NCBI RefSeq assembly: GCF_002161805.1 | Contig: NZ_NFIP01000007.1 | Location: 62,001 to 126,000 of the forward strand | Reading direction: 5' to 3' | DNA: 64,000 bases | Source of the DNA: Collinsella sp. An307 | Lineage (GTDB): Bacteria > Actinomycetota > Coriobacteriia > Coriobacteriales > Coriobacteriaceae | Shown: in pieces, positions 15,943 to 24,402 of the stretch | How positions within the stretch are numbered: position 1 is the stretch's first letter | Layout of the letters: each line of letters begins with the position of its first letter | Program-made: the position numbers and the translations under genes | The notes under the pieces: generated by a model | Database searches by the model: none | What the model saw: the letters and a program-made list of their open reading frames with translations, nothing else | Told to the model about the DNA's origin: nothing

Positions 15943-17280
15943 CTACTCACCAGCCTTGTCGGCCGAGGCCTTGGAGCGGAAGCGCAGGCGGATGGGCGTG
16001 CCCTTGAGGTCGAACTTCTCGCGCATGCGGTTCTCGATGTAGCGGGCGTAGGTGTCGTTCACAAGGTCTGGGTGGTTCACAAAGAAGGTGAAGGCGGGCG
16101 GCTCGGTGCCGGTCTGCGTCACGTAGTGCATGCGCAGGCGGCGCTTGCCGTCAACGACGGTATGGCCGAACTCGCGCAGGTCGGCAAGGAACTGGTTGAG
16201 CTTGGCCGTGGTGAGCTTCTGGGCGCGGCGCTCGGCTGCGGCGTCGACCATGTTCCAGATCTTTTCGACGGAACGGCCGGTGAGCGCCGAGATGCGCAGG
16301 ATCTCTGCCCACGGCGCCATGGTGAGACGACGGTCGACAGTCTCCATGACCTGCTCGCGGGCGCGATCGTCGGTAAGGAGGTCCCACTTATTGAGAAGGA
16401 CCACGAGCGCGCAGCCGCGCTCGATGGCGAGGTTGGCAACCTTCTGATCCTGCTCGGTGACGCCCACCGACGAGTCAACGACGAGCAGCGCCACGTCGGC
16501 GCGGTCGATAGCGCGCAGTCCGCGCACCATGGAGTAGTACTCGATGTTCTCGTAGACCGTGCTCTTCTTGCGGATGCCGGCGGTGTCGACCAAACGGTAG
16601 CGGCGACCGTCGCGCTCAACGATGGTATCGATTGCATCACGCGTAGTGCCCGCTACGTCCGAGACGATGGAGCGCTCGCGGCCGATGATCTTGTTGAAGA
16701 GCGAGGACTTGCCGGCGTTGGGGCGGCCAATGATGGCCACGCCGAGCGAGTCGGGATACTCGTCCACATCCTCGGTCTCCTCGGGGAGCACCGCGATGAG
16801 GTCGTCGAGCAGATCGCCCGTTCCGTGTCCGTGGGTGGCGGATATGGGAATGGGGTCGCCCACGCCGAGCGAGTAGAACTCCCAGAGGCGCTCCTGCTCG
16901 CGGTCGGGGTTGTCGAGTTTGTTCACCAAAAGGAAGGTCGGCTTCTTGATGCGCTTGAGCAGGCGCGCAACCGTCTCGTCCTCCTCGGTGACGCCAGCGG
17001 AGCCGTCGGTGACAAAGAGGATGGCGTCCGCTTCCTCCGCGCCGGCGAGTGCCTGGTCGCGGATTGAGGCGGCAAAGACGTCGTCGCTCTTGAGCGGCTC
17101 GATACCGCCGGTATCGATGAGGGTGAAGCTGCGACCATTCCAGTCGGCGTCATGGTAGCTGCGGTCGCGGGTGACGCCGCGGCTCTCGTGCACAATGGCG
17201 TCGGCGGTCTGCGCGATGCGGTTTACCAGCGTGGACTTGCCCACGTTGGGTCGGCCGACAACGGCGACGATGGGTTTCAT
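15943..17280 (-). CDS. der: Ribosome biogenesis GTPase Der (EngA)
   Basis: A 445-aa double GTPase for 50S subunit maturation. The first G domain begins GRPNVGKST (8-16) with DTGGIE and NKLD. The second begins GRPNAGKSS (about 182) with DTAGIRKKS and NKWD. A C-terminal KH-like domain includes RRLRMHYVTQTGTEPP, and the tail is short and basic. Length is typical. A gap of 31 bases separates it from the DUF512 gene upstream; plsY follows after two bases. Confidence 0.97.
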   Translation of the reverse strand: MKPIVAVVGRPNVGKSTLVNRIAQTADAIVHESRGVTRDRSYHDADWNGRSFTLIDTGGIEPLKSDDVFAASIRDQALAGAEEADAILFVTDGSAGVTEEDETVARLLKRIKKPTFLLVNKLDNPDREQERLWEFYSLGVGDPIPISATHGHGTGDLLDDLIAVLPEETEDVDEYPDSLGVAIIGRPNAGKSSLFNKIIGRERSIVSDVAGTTRDAIDTIVERDGRRYRLVDTAGIRKKSTVYENIEYYSMVRGLRAIDRADVALLVVDSSVGVTEQDQKVANLAIERGCALVVLLNKWDLLTDDRAREQVMETVDRRLTMAPWAEILRISALTGRSVEKIWNMVDAAAERRAQKLTTAKLNQFLADLREFGHTVVDGKRRLRMHYVTQTGTEPPAFTFFVNHPDLVNDTYARYIENRMREKFDLKGTPIRLRFRSKASADKAGE

Positions 17281-17311
17281 GCAAGAACTCCTAACGGGCC
17301 TATAGCCCCGT

Positions 17312-18724
17312 TCACACTCCTAAGGCGTCTTCGATGGCGTCCAAGAGGTCGAGGGGCAACGAGGAGGCGACGCGGGCGATGGCGCCGCGCCTCTCCAGGG
17401 TCTCCAACACATCATCACGATGATAGCCGTCCAGTGTGAGGCCGTCGGCGTTGAACATGACGTCCGGCAGAAAGAGCATAACCCCGGCGAGGTCGTCTTC
17501 GAGCTGCTCGGTGAGGTCGCAGGCGCAGATGAGGCCTGTCACGTCGACGTTGCCGCCGAAGTAGCGATTCTTGATGGCAACAACGCGGCCGCAAAGCGGT
17601 TCGTGCTCCACGAAGCCGGCGATGGTCTCGCGCGCCGCCTCGCCGGAGACGACGGTGAGCGTAAGCGAGCGCGAGGCAAGCTCATGGCCGATGCGCTCGA
17701 TGCGCGCGGCCTCCTCATGCAGGGCAGAGGCGCTGTCGTCAAGATAGGACCGGATCATGCCGATGCCGTCGTAGTACTGGGGGTAGCCGTCATACCATGC
17801 CGCCGGCGGTACCGTGATGCCCGCATCGAGATAGAACTCGTCGGAGAGCTGGAACACCGTACGGCCGAAGCGTGCGCGGGCGCGCTCCTGATAGGGACGG
17901 ACCTGCTCGATGACGCGGCGCGCGGCAGCCGCGTCATCGGAATAGGAGCTTGAGAAGCGCTTCTGGAACTTGGTGTAACCGAGCGGGACGATGCCGAGGC
18001 TCGTGATCTCGGGCCGCTCCTCAACGTAGCGGAGGGTCCGCTCAAGCTCCTCGCAATCGTTGAGCCCGGGACAGAGGACGATCTGGGCGTGGATCTCGAT
18101 GCCGGCTGCAACAAGGCGCTCGAGCGCCTCGAGTCCGCGCGCGGCGTGCTTGCCCATGAGGCGGCGCCGCACATCGGCCGAGACGGCGTGCAGCGATACG
18201 TTCATGGGGCTCAGCTGGCAGGTGATGATGCGATCGATGTCCTCATCGGTGAGGTTGGTGAGCGTGACGAAGTTGCCCTGCAGAAAACTCAGGCGGTAGT
18301 CGTCGTCGCGGATGTAGAGCGAGGTGCGCATGTGCTCGGGCAGCATCGTCATAAAACAGAAGACGCAGCCATTCACGCAGGTGCGCATGCCGTCAAAGAC
18401 CGCTCCGTCAAACTCGACGCCCCAGTCCTCGCCCGGCAGGCGCTCAAGCGTGCAGGCGGCATAGGTTGCGTCGCGGGGGTCAAAGACCGTGAGGTCAACC
18501 TCCTCGGCATCTGCCCCCCAGAGCCATCCGATCATGTCGGTCAAGGGCTCACCCGCAACCTCGGTCACGATCATGCCGGGTTCCAGGCCGGCATCCCATG
18601 CGGGCGAATCGGGCCTCACGGCGCTCACTCGCCCGCCCACAGGCTCGCTATGGTCTGGTTTGGGCTGCGTGCCGCCGTAGGTGACGCTTCCACCCGCGTA
18701 CGGGGGTCTGATGGGCTCTGTCAT
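17312..18724 (-). CDS. DUF512 protein: PDZ-like domain plus radical SAM-type barrel
   Basis: A 470-aa protein with an N-terminal PDZ-like domain (about 28-95: GRVSAVRPDSPAWDAGLEPG) and a radical-SAM-type segment with the Cys cluster CVNGCVFC (about 128-135). RDDDYRLSFLQGNFVTLTNL follows, highly characteristic of DUF512. The C-terminal third is the DUF512 domain proper. The family is broadly conserved next to der, but its reaction is unknown. The start at 18724 overlaps the ispH stop (ATGA), so translation is probably coupled. Cytoplasmic. Confidence 0.85.
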   Translation of the reverse strand: MTEPIRPPYAGGSVTYGGTQPKPDHSEPVGGRVSAVRPDSPAWDAGLEPGMIVTEVAGEPLTDMIGWLWGADAEEVDLTVFDPRDATYAACTLERLPGEDWGVEFDGAVFDGMRTCVNGCVFCFMTMLPEHMRTSLYIRDDDYRLSFLQGNFVTLTNLTDEDIDRIITCQLSPMNVSLHAVSADVRRRLMGKHAARGLEALERLVAAGIEIHAQIVLCPGLNDCEELERTLRYVEERPEITSLGIVPLGYTKFQKRFSSSYSDDAAAARRVIEQVRPYQERARARFGRTVFQLSDEFYLDAGITVPPAAWYDGYPQYYDGIGMIRSYLDDSASALHEEAARIERIGHELASRSLTLTVVSGEAARETIAGFVEHEPLCGRVVAIKNRYFGGNVDVTGLICACDLTEQLEDDLAGVMLFLPDVMFNADGLTLDGYHRDDVLETLERRGAIARVASSLPLDLLDAIEDALGV

Positions 18725-19566
18725 GCTCCCACGACCTGGGAGATGGCGCGGACCGTGCGCTCGATCTGGTCTGCGGGGGTGGAGGCGCCGGCGGTGACGC
18801 CGATGAGTTCTGCCCCGTCGAACCAAGCGGCTGCAAGTTCGTCCGCATCCTCAATGTGATGCGTGTTCTGGCAGCGCTCGGTACAGATCTCGGCAAGGCG
18901 GCGGGTGTTGCCCGACGACCGTCCGCCTATGACGATCATCGCGTCCGCGCGAGCGGCGAGCTCCGCCGCGGCGAGCTGGCGCTCGCTTGTGGCCTCGCAG
19001 ATGGTGTTCACAACGGTGAGCTCCTCCACGCGGCCCAATAGCTCGGCAACGACCGCCCGTAAGTGCGCAAGCGTCTGCGTTGTCTGGACGACGACGCCCA
19101 CCTTACGGGCGAGTTCGATGTTGTCGAGGTCTTCGACCGTGGACACAACGTGGGCGCCCTCACCTGCGTGGCCGAGGATGCCCTGCACCTCGGGGTGGCC
19201 GCTCTCCCCCACCACGATCACCTGGTAGCCCGCCTTGGCGAGGCGCTCGGCGGCGTGGTGGACGCGCTTTACGTAGGGACAGGTGGCGTCTATGACCGCA
19301 AGGCCGAGGTCCTGCGCGCGTGAGATCACCTTGGGCGTGACGCCGTGGGCGCGGATGACGAGGGTTCCCTCCCCTGCCTCTTCCGGTGTATCCGCCGGGC
19401 GTACCCCGGCGCTCTCGAGCTCTGAGACCACAAGCGGGTTATGGATGAGAGGACCGAGCGTGTGTACCGGCTGCGCGGCCTCCTCCGAGGCCTGACGCGC
19501 CATCTTGAGGGCGCGCTCGACGCCGTAGCAGGCGCCCGCTTGGCGGGCGATCTCGATGCGCGGCAT
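18721..19566 (-). CDS. ispH: 4-hydroxy-3-methylbut-2-enyl diphosphate reductase
   Basis: A 281-aa iron-sulfur enzyme for the last step of the methylerythritol phosphate pathway, making IPP and DMAPP. The three cluster cysteines are in GACYGVERA (about 12), DATCPYVKRVH (about 95) and NTICEATSERQ (about 193). GGRSSGNTRRLAEIC follows. GGAGG lies ahead of the ATG. Dxr and IspG, earlier enzymes of this route, are encoded at 34-36 kb on the same strand. Confidence 0.97.
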   Translation of the reverse strand: MPRIEIARQAGACYGVERALKMARQASEEAAQPVHTLGPLIHNPLVVSELESAGVRPADTPEEAGEGTLVIRAHGVTPKVISRAQDLGLAVIDATCPYVKRVHHAAERLAKAGYQVIVVGESGHPEVQGILGHAGEGAHVVSTVEDLDNIELARKVGVVVQTTQTLAHLRAVVAELLGRVEELTVVNTICEATSERQLAAAELAARADAMIVIGGRSSGNTRRLAEICTERCQNTHHIEDADELAAAWFDGAELIGVTAGASTPADQIERTVRAISQVVGA

Positions 19567-19569
19567 GGT

Positions 19570-20295
19570 CTACCTCCTCCCGGGGTGCTCCTGACGGAGC
19601 TCGTCGCGCACCTCGTACATGCGGCGCACGGCCTCGTCCTCAAACCACTGAAGGCGCTCGGAGCGCTTGAGGCCCTCCGGCGCGTCGGCAAGAGAGAGGC
19701 GCTCGGCACAGCGCATCCAGGTCTTTACCGGGCGCATGATGTGCTTGCCGGCGGGCGTGATGTCGCGGAAGCCGCACACCGCCATGGGGGCGATGTCGGC
19801 CTTTCCCATCTGGGCCATGAGGGCAAATCCGCCGTGCACCACAACAGGCTGGTCGTCTGAGCGGATACGGGTGCCCTCGGGGAAGATGAGCACGTCCTCG
19901 CCACGCTGCAGGGCGTGCTGCGCGCGGCGCAGCGCCTTCATGTCGGCGGTACCGCGGTCGACCGGGATGCCGCCCACGCGTGCGAAGAACCAGCGGACGA
20001 TGGGGTTGTTGTTGAACTCCGACTTCATGATCGGTCGGACGCGGCGCCCGGTCCGCACAATGTGCGGGACGATCGAGATAACTTCGGCCATGGAGGTGTG
20101 GTTGCAGATGATGACCGACCCGCGCTCGCCGCGCGGCAGCAGCTCGTCGGCGTTGTCGACCGTCCAGCGCCACATGATTTTGGAGAAGACGTAGAGGATG
20201 GCGATGACGACGTAGTAGAACACGCGGAGCGCCACGGGGTAATCGCGCATGGCGTTGTCATAGTAGTCGTCACGCGTGTAGTGCAGAAGCTTCAC
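19570..20295 (-). CDS. plsC: 1-acylglycerol-3-phosphate acyltransferase (PlsC-like)
   Basis: A 241-aa membrane-associated acyltransferase that probably makes phosphatidic acid. An N-terminal hydrophobic stretch (about 23-45) precedes the catalytic motif. Motif III is FPEGTRIRSDD. The catalytic block reads CNHTSMAEV: His is present, but the Asp of the consensus NHX4D is Glu. GGIPVDRG matches motif II. It starts with GTG overlapping the cmk stop. Position after cmk and near plsY and gpsA fits phospholipid synthesis. Confidence 0.88.
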   Translation of the reverse strand: MKLLHYTRDDYYDNAMRDYPVALRVFYYVVIAILYVFSKIMWRWTVDNADELLPRGERGSVIICNHTSMAEVISIVPHIVRTGRRVRPIMKSEFNNNPIVRWFFARVGGIPVDRGTADMKALRRAQHALQRGEDVLIFPEGTRIRSDDQPVVVHGGFALMAQMGKADIAPMAVCGFRDITPAGKHIMRPVKTWMRCAERLSLADAPEGLKRSERLQWFEDEAVRRMYEVRDELRQEHPGRR

Positions 20296-20978
20296 GCGCC
20301 CCTCCTCTCCTGGATGAGGTCGGCGATCATCGCGACCACTTCATCGATGGTGTGGGCAGTGGAATCGATCTCAACGGCGTCGGGGGCGGCCGTCAGGGGC
20401 GCCACGTCGCGGGAGCTGTCGAGCTCGTCGCGACGACGGATCGCGTCGAGCGTTCGCTGGACCTCGTCGGCAAGATCGTCGAGCGTGAGGTCATCGTTCT
20501 CATGACGCTGGAGCACGCGCCTGCGGGCGCGCTCGGCGGGGTCGGCCGTAAGGAAGATCTTGATATCGGCCGCCGGGAAGACGACGGTTCCGATATCGCG
20601 GCCCTCGGCCACCACATCGCGACCCTCGGCAAAGGCGCGCTGGGGAGTGAGCATGGCGGTGCGGACCCCGGGGTAGGCGGCGACCTTGGAGACGCACGAG
20701 TCGATGCGCGGCGTGCGGATGGCGTCGCTCACGTCAACATCGTCCACCTCGATGCGCGTCGTGGCGCCGTCGCGCGGAGGGAAGCGGATGGAGATGGTGT
20801 TGGCGAGGTCGTCGACAGCGGGCTCGTCGTCGAGGTCGACGCCGCGATCGAGTGCGGAGAGCGCGACCGCGCGGTACATGGCGCCGGTGTCGAGCTTGTC
20901 GAAGCAGAACCTGCGCGCGACCTCGCGGGCGATGGTGGACTTGCCGGAACCCGCCGGTCCGTCGATTGCGATGATCAT
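20292..20978 (-). CDS. cmk: Cytidylate kinase
   Basis: A 228-aa P-loop kinase phosphorylating CMP and dCMP. The Walker A loop GPAGSGKST (7-15), LDTGAMYRAVAL and the CMP-binding VVAEGRDIGTVVFP are clear, with the lid arginines in DPAERARRR. The ATG at 20978 overlaps the rluB stop (ATGA); longer in-frame starts upstream would invade rluB and are rejected. The rluB-cmk-plsC-ispH-der arrangement is a well-known conserved gene order. Confidence 0.96.
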   Translation of the reverse strand: MIIAIDGPAGSGKSTIAREVARRFCFDKLDTGAMYRAVALSALDRGVDLDDEPAVDDLANTISIRFPPRDGATTRIEVDDVDVSDAIRTPRIDSCVSKVAAYPGVRTAMLTPQRAFAEGRDVVAEGRDIGTVVFPAADIKIFLTADPAERARRRVLQRHENDDLTLDDLADEVQRTLDAIRRRDELDSSRDVAPLTAAPDAVEIDSTAHTIDEVVAMIADLIQERRGA

Positions 20979-21832
20979 TTCTCGTCCTCTCTGGTCCTGG
21001 ATGGATCGTTTTCGCTGGCCATGCGCTGCATGTCGGATTTGAGCGCGGCGACCTCCGCCTCTTCGAGTTCGCGCCACTCACCCTCGGCGAGCTCCCCGAG
21101 GGTAAGCGACCCCATGCGGTCGCGGTGTAGGCGGATGACCGGGTGGTGAATGGCGCCAAACATGCGCTTCACCTGGTTCTTTCGCCCTTCGCGCAGCTCG
21201 ATCGAAACGGGCGTGACCGTGCCGTTCTCGATTGTTTGCGTGTCGTCGGGCCAGAGCTCGCACGCCGAGGTGCGGTCAACGATGGCACAGGGCGCGGGGC
21301 GGCAAGGGCCGTCGTCGAGTGTGATGCCTTGGCGGAGCGGCTCGAGCTCTTCGTCTGCAAGGTGCCCGTCCACAAGCGCGAGATAGCGCTTGGGCACGTG
21401 AAAGGAAGGGTGCAGAAGCCGGTTTCCCGTGTCCCCGTCGGTGGTAAAGAGCAGAAGCCCCGTTGTGTCCTTGTCGAGTCGCCCCACGGGGAAGAGCCCG
21501 GGAAAGCGCTCACGCGGTACAAGCTCGGCTACGCAGGGACGCCCCTGCGGGTCGGCCATGGTGGTGAGGTAGCCCGCCGGCTTATGAAGCATGAGGTAGA
21601 CAGGACCCTCCCCCATGGCGACCGTGCGTCCGTCAACGGCGACCTCGTCCACGCCGAGCGTCACCTTGGTGCCGAGCTCGGTCACAACGGCGCCGTTCAC
21701 AGAGACGCGACCTGCGGTGATGAGGTCCTCTGACCCGCGCCGGCTCGCCACGCCAGCGCGCGCAAGAAAGCGCTGGAGGCGCATGGTCCAGGGATGGTCC
21801 TTCCCTGGTATGACCTTATCCGCCTCAGTCAT
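20975..21832 (-). CDS. rluB: rRNA pseudouridine synthase, RsuA/RluB family
   Basis: A 285-aa protein with an N-terminal S4 RNA-binding domain (MRLQRFLARAGVASRR onward, about 17-80) and a pseudouridine synthase domain. The catalytic Asp lies in GRLDKDTTGLLLFT (about 128-141), with HKPAGYLTT before it and EGRKNQVKRMFG near the C-terminus. Position between scpB and cmk suggests RluB (23S rRNA), but RsuA cannot be excluded. The ATG at 21832 has GAGGAG five bases upstream and overlaps scpB by eight bases. Confidence 0.93.
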   Translation of the reverse strand: MTEADKVIPGKDHPWTMRLQRFLARAGVASRRGSEDLITAGRVSVNGAVVTELGTKVTLGVDEVAVDGRTVAMGEGPVYLMLHKPAGYLTTMADPQGRPCVAELVPRERFPGLFPVGRLDKDTTGLLLFTTDGDTGNRLLHPSFHVPKRYLALVDGHLADEELEPLRQGITLDDGPCRPAPCAIVDRTSACELWPDDTQTIENGTVTPVSIELREGRKNQVKRMFGAIHHPVIRLHRDRMGSLTLGELAEGEWRELEEAEVAALKSDMQRMASENDPSRTREDEK

Positions 21833-22535
21833 CGAACTCCTCGTCGGTCGCGTTGCCGACAATCATGAGGTCGTCATCGTCCTCTACCACCTCGTCGATG
21901 AGCTCGCGCTCTTCGTCCAGATCCTCCTCGGTCTCCTCCAGGGTGGATTGGATGGAGCGCCCCGAGAGGCGCTCGCGAATGAATTGGCGCGCTTGCTCGT
22001 CGGGCGCGAACTGCTCAAGGTCGGGAAGGTCCTTCAAGGAGCGCAGGCCAAACTTCTCAAGGAACGCGTTGGTCGTGCCGTAGAGGATCGCCTGGCCATG
22101 CTCGACGTCGCGGCCGAGCTCGCGCACAAGGCCCTTGTCCACGAGCGAGGAGATGACGCCGTCGGAATTGACGCCGCGGATGCCGCGCACCTGCTCGCGC
22201 GTGGCTGGTTGGTGGTAGGCAATGACGGCGAGCGTCTCGAGCGCTGCCTGGCTGAGCTTCTGTGTGTCCCAGGAAAGGACGAAGGCCTCAACCTGCTCAT
22301 GGAAGGCGGGATGGGTGAAGAGGCGCCAACCGCCCGCGACCTCACGAAGCTGGAACCCGCGGTTGGCCTCTTCATACTCGACTTTAAGCTCGGCCAGAAG
22401 CGACGCTGCCTCACCGGGCGCGATGTCGAGTGCCTGAGCGAGGGCGCTCGCGCTCACCGGGTCGCTCGATACGAGCAGAAGCGCCTCAAGCGCCGCCTTG
22501 GGCGAGAGCGGGTTTAGATTCTCAAGGTCGTTCAT
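21825..22535 (-). CDS. scpB: Segregation and condensation protein ScpB
   Basis: A 236-aa SMC-kleisin partner made of two winged helices (about 10-175), with ALEALLLVSSDPVSASALAQ at the start and AVIAYHQPATREQVRGIRGV in the second, a typical ScpB segment. A long acidic C-terminal tail (about 195-236, rich in Asp and Glu) is seen. It works with ScpA and SMC in chromosome condensation. smc is not in the window. It overlaps rluB and lies 32 bases after scpA. Confidence 0.95.
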   Translation of the reverse strand: MNDLENLNPLSPKAALEALLLVSSDPVSASALAQALDIAPGEAASLLAELKVEYEEANRGFQLREVAGGWRLFTHPAFHEQVEAFVLSWDTQKLSQAALETLAVIAYHQPATREQVRGIRGVNSDGVISSLVDKGLVRELGRDVEHGQAILYGTTNAFLEKFGLRSLKDLPDLEQFAPDEQARQFIRERLSGRSIQSTLEETEEDLDEERELIDEVVEDDDDLMIVGNATDEEFDD

Positions 22536-22567
22536 GGTCTACTCCTTACGCGCACGGGCGCTGGGTA

Positions 22568-23371
22568 TCAGTCTTCCTCGACGTAGAGGGCGTCTTCCGG
22601 GTGGTACTCCTCCGCGCCCTCCACGCGCTCGATATGAATCTCGCCAAAGTTCTCCTCCTGCGTGAGCGTGATGGACCCGCGCTTGGCGAGCTCAAGGATC
22701 GCCAGGAAGGTGGAGACGAGCTGGTCGGTGGTCTCGGCACCTTCGATAAGGTCGGAGAACGTGCAGGTCATGCGGGTTGCCGTAAGACGATCGACCGAGG
22801 CCACGGTGAGCTCGAGCGGCACGCGGTGCGGGGCGACGTGCTCGGCCTCGAGCAGAAACGTCTCGCGCCTGCTGTCGAGGTCCGCACAGATGACGGCAAG
22901 GCCGCGCAGCGTGATGCCCGCGAGGTAATCGGGCATGAGGTTTAAGAACTCCGGGTCGGGGCCGGCAACGCGCGGATGCATGCGGCGCTCGGCCTCCATG
23001 CGCGACCCGAGCGCGGCGGCCGCACCCTTGAACTGCTTGTAGGCAATGAGGCGTTGGATGAGGACTTCGCGCAGACCCTCGGCGTCGAGCCCCGCGAGCT
23101 CATCGTCCTCCTCGAGGTCCGCTGTCACCGGGCCGTCAGCGTCGGTTGGCACGAGCGAGGCAGCCTTGATGTCGAGAAGCGTCGCCGCCACAAGGAGGAA
23201 GTCGCTCGCCACGTCGAGGTCCACGTCCTCCATGCGGTCGACCTCTTGGAGGTACTGCTCGGCAACCTCGGTGATAGAGATGGCGCCGATGTCCACGGCA
23301 TGGCGGCTGACGAGCTGCAGCAGCAGGTCGAACGGGCCCGAGTAGGCCGCGGTGCTGACGCGGTACGACAT
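22568..23371 (-). CDS. scpA: Segregation and condensation protein ScpA
   Basis: A 267-aa kleisin that bridges the SMC heads. The N-terminal YSGPFDLLLQLVSRHAVDI and ATLLDIKAASLVP segments are diagnostic, and the C-terminal winged helix includes FLAILELAKRGSITLTQEE. An acidic stretch around 130-140 precedes the C-terminal part. GGAGAGGGGC lies ahead of the ATG. It begins the scpA-scpB pair 48 bases after the M50 peptidase gene, without a visible terminator between. Confidence 0.95.
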   Translation of the reverse strand: MSYRVSTAAYSGPFDLLLQLVSRHAVDIGAISITEVAEQYLQEVDRMEDVDLDVASDFLLVAATLLDIKAASLVPTDADGPVTADLEEDDELAGLDAEGLREVLIQRLIAYKQFKGAAAALGSRMEAERRMHPRVAGPDPEFLNLMPDYLAGITLRGLAVICADLDSRRETFLLEAEHVAPHRVPLELTVASVDRLTATRMTCTFSDLIEGAETTDQLVSTFLAILELAKRGSITLTQEENFGEIHIERVEGAEEYHPEDALYVEED

Positions 23372-23419
23372 GCTGCCCCTCTCCTTTTGTGTGAACGTTG
23401 GTTAGTCCAACTCTCTATT

Positions 23420-24094
23420 CTAGCCTAATGCCCAGGCCGCCAGCTGATAGAAGAGCGGGTATACCGTGAAGTTGAAGTACAAGCCCACGATGTCGATGCG
23501 CAGAATCTGCGGCAGCAGGTAGAGCACGATGATGAGGATGGGCATCGCGTACTGCTGGATCTGATAGTAGGTCTCGAGCGCGCGGCCCTTGAGGAAGGGA
23601 ACGAGGATCGAGGAACCGTCGAGCGGCGGCAGCGGGATGAGGTTGAAAAACGCGAGCGACAAATTCACGAGGATGGCGCTCATAAGAAACTCGAGGGGTA
23701 GGGTCGAGCCCGTGGCCATGACAAGCGAGCCCACAGCCGGTACCCGGCAGAGCGCGGCGAAGACGACAGCGAGTACGATGTTGGATACAGGACCCGCGAG
23801 CGCCACGATGAGCTCGTCGCGCTTAGGGTTCTTGAGATTACCGAGGTAGACAGGAACCGGTTTCGCAAAGGCAAAGACCGGACCGCCGAGCACGATCATG
23901 ATAAGCGGCAGGAGCACCGTGCCAAAGGGGTCGATGTGCGCGAGCGGGTTTAGTGAGACGCGCCCGCGAGAGCGCGCCGTCCTATCCCCCAGCGCCCAAG
24001 CGGCAAGGGCGTGAGCGCTCTCGTGCACGCAAAGACCGATGATGAGGGCGAGGGCCTGTATGAGAAGCCCTGCGATATAGGTAATGTTGAGCAT
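23420..24094 (-). CDS. M50-family site-2-type metalloprotease, YwhC/Rv-type short form
   Basis: A 224-aa polytopic membrane protein with the zinc motif HESAH (about 24-28) in the first membrane segment and, later, NLIPLPPLDG-like NLIPLPPLDGSSILV, the second metal-ligand region. DRTARSRGRVSLNPLAHIDPFG matches the short FtsH-independent M50 proteins often encoded just before scpA. Substrate unknown; it lacks the PDZ domain that regulates RseP. A second, RseP-like M50 peptidase is encoded at 34-35 kb. Confidence 0.9.
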   Translation of the reverse strand: MLNITYIAGLLIQALALIIGLCVHESAHALAAWALGDRTARSRGRVSLNPLAHIDPFGTVLLPLIMIVLGGPVFAFAKPVPVYLGNLKNPKRDELIVALAGPVSNIVLAVVFAALCRVPAVGSLVMATGSTLPLEFLMSAILVNLSLAFFNLIPLPPLDGSSILVPFLKGRALETYYQIQQYAMPILIIVLYLLPQILRIDIVGLYFNFTVYPLFYQLAAWALG

Positions 24095-24102
24095 GGGACC
24101 CC

Positions 24103-24402
24103 CTAGCGCCTCACAAGCCACGAGATGCGCTGCGCGGCGTAGTCGAGAACAAAGAGCGCGATCGCGGTCAGAGCAAAGTCGAGACGGAAGACGCCGCCAA
24201 AAGGCGTTGCGATAACGCCGTAGCCCGAGATGAAGGAGGGTATGGTGCGCGAGATGTCGAGCACGAGGTTCACGATGCCAAGACGCGTAGCCGCCCCCGA
24301 GAAGGACAGAATACACACGATGGCGACGAGCGCTATCGCGGCGAGCCTAAAGCCCCAGGACAGGATGGCAAGCGCAAGGGCCGCTGCTTTACGCGCATCC
24401 AC
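24103..24402 (-). CDS. Small membrane protein of unknown function
   Basis: A 99-aa protein with three likely membrane segments (about 8-30, 38-62 and 73-92) and a basic C-terminus. I do not recognise a family. The GTG start sits inside the end of the ABC-F gene (14-base overlap) with GAGGAGGAG nine bases upstream, which is strong support that it is translated. It lies between the ABC-F and M50 peptidase genes in the same run, so translation is probably coupled to the ABC-F gene. Confidence 0.7.
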   Translation of the reverse strand: MDARKAAALALAILSWGFRLAAIALVAIVCILSFSGAATRLGIVNLVLDISRTIPSFISGYGVIATPFGGVFRLDFALTAIALFVLDYAAQRISWLVRR

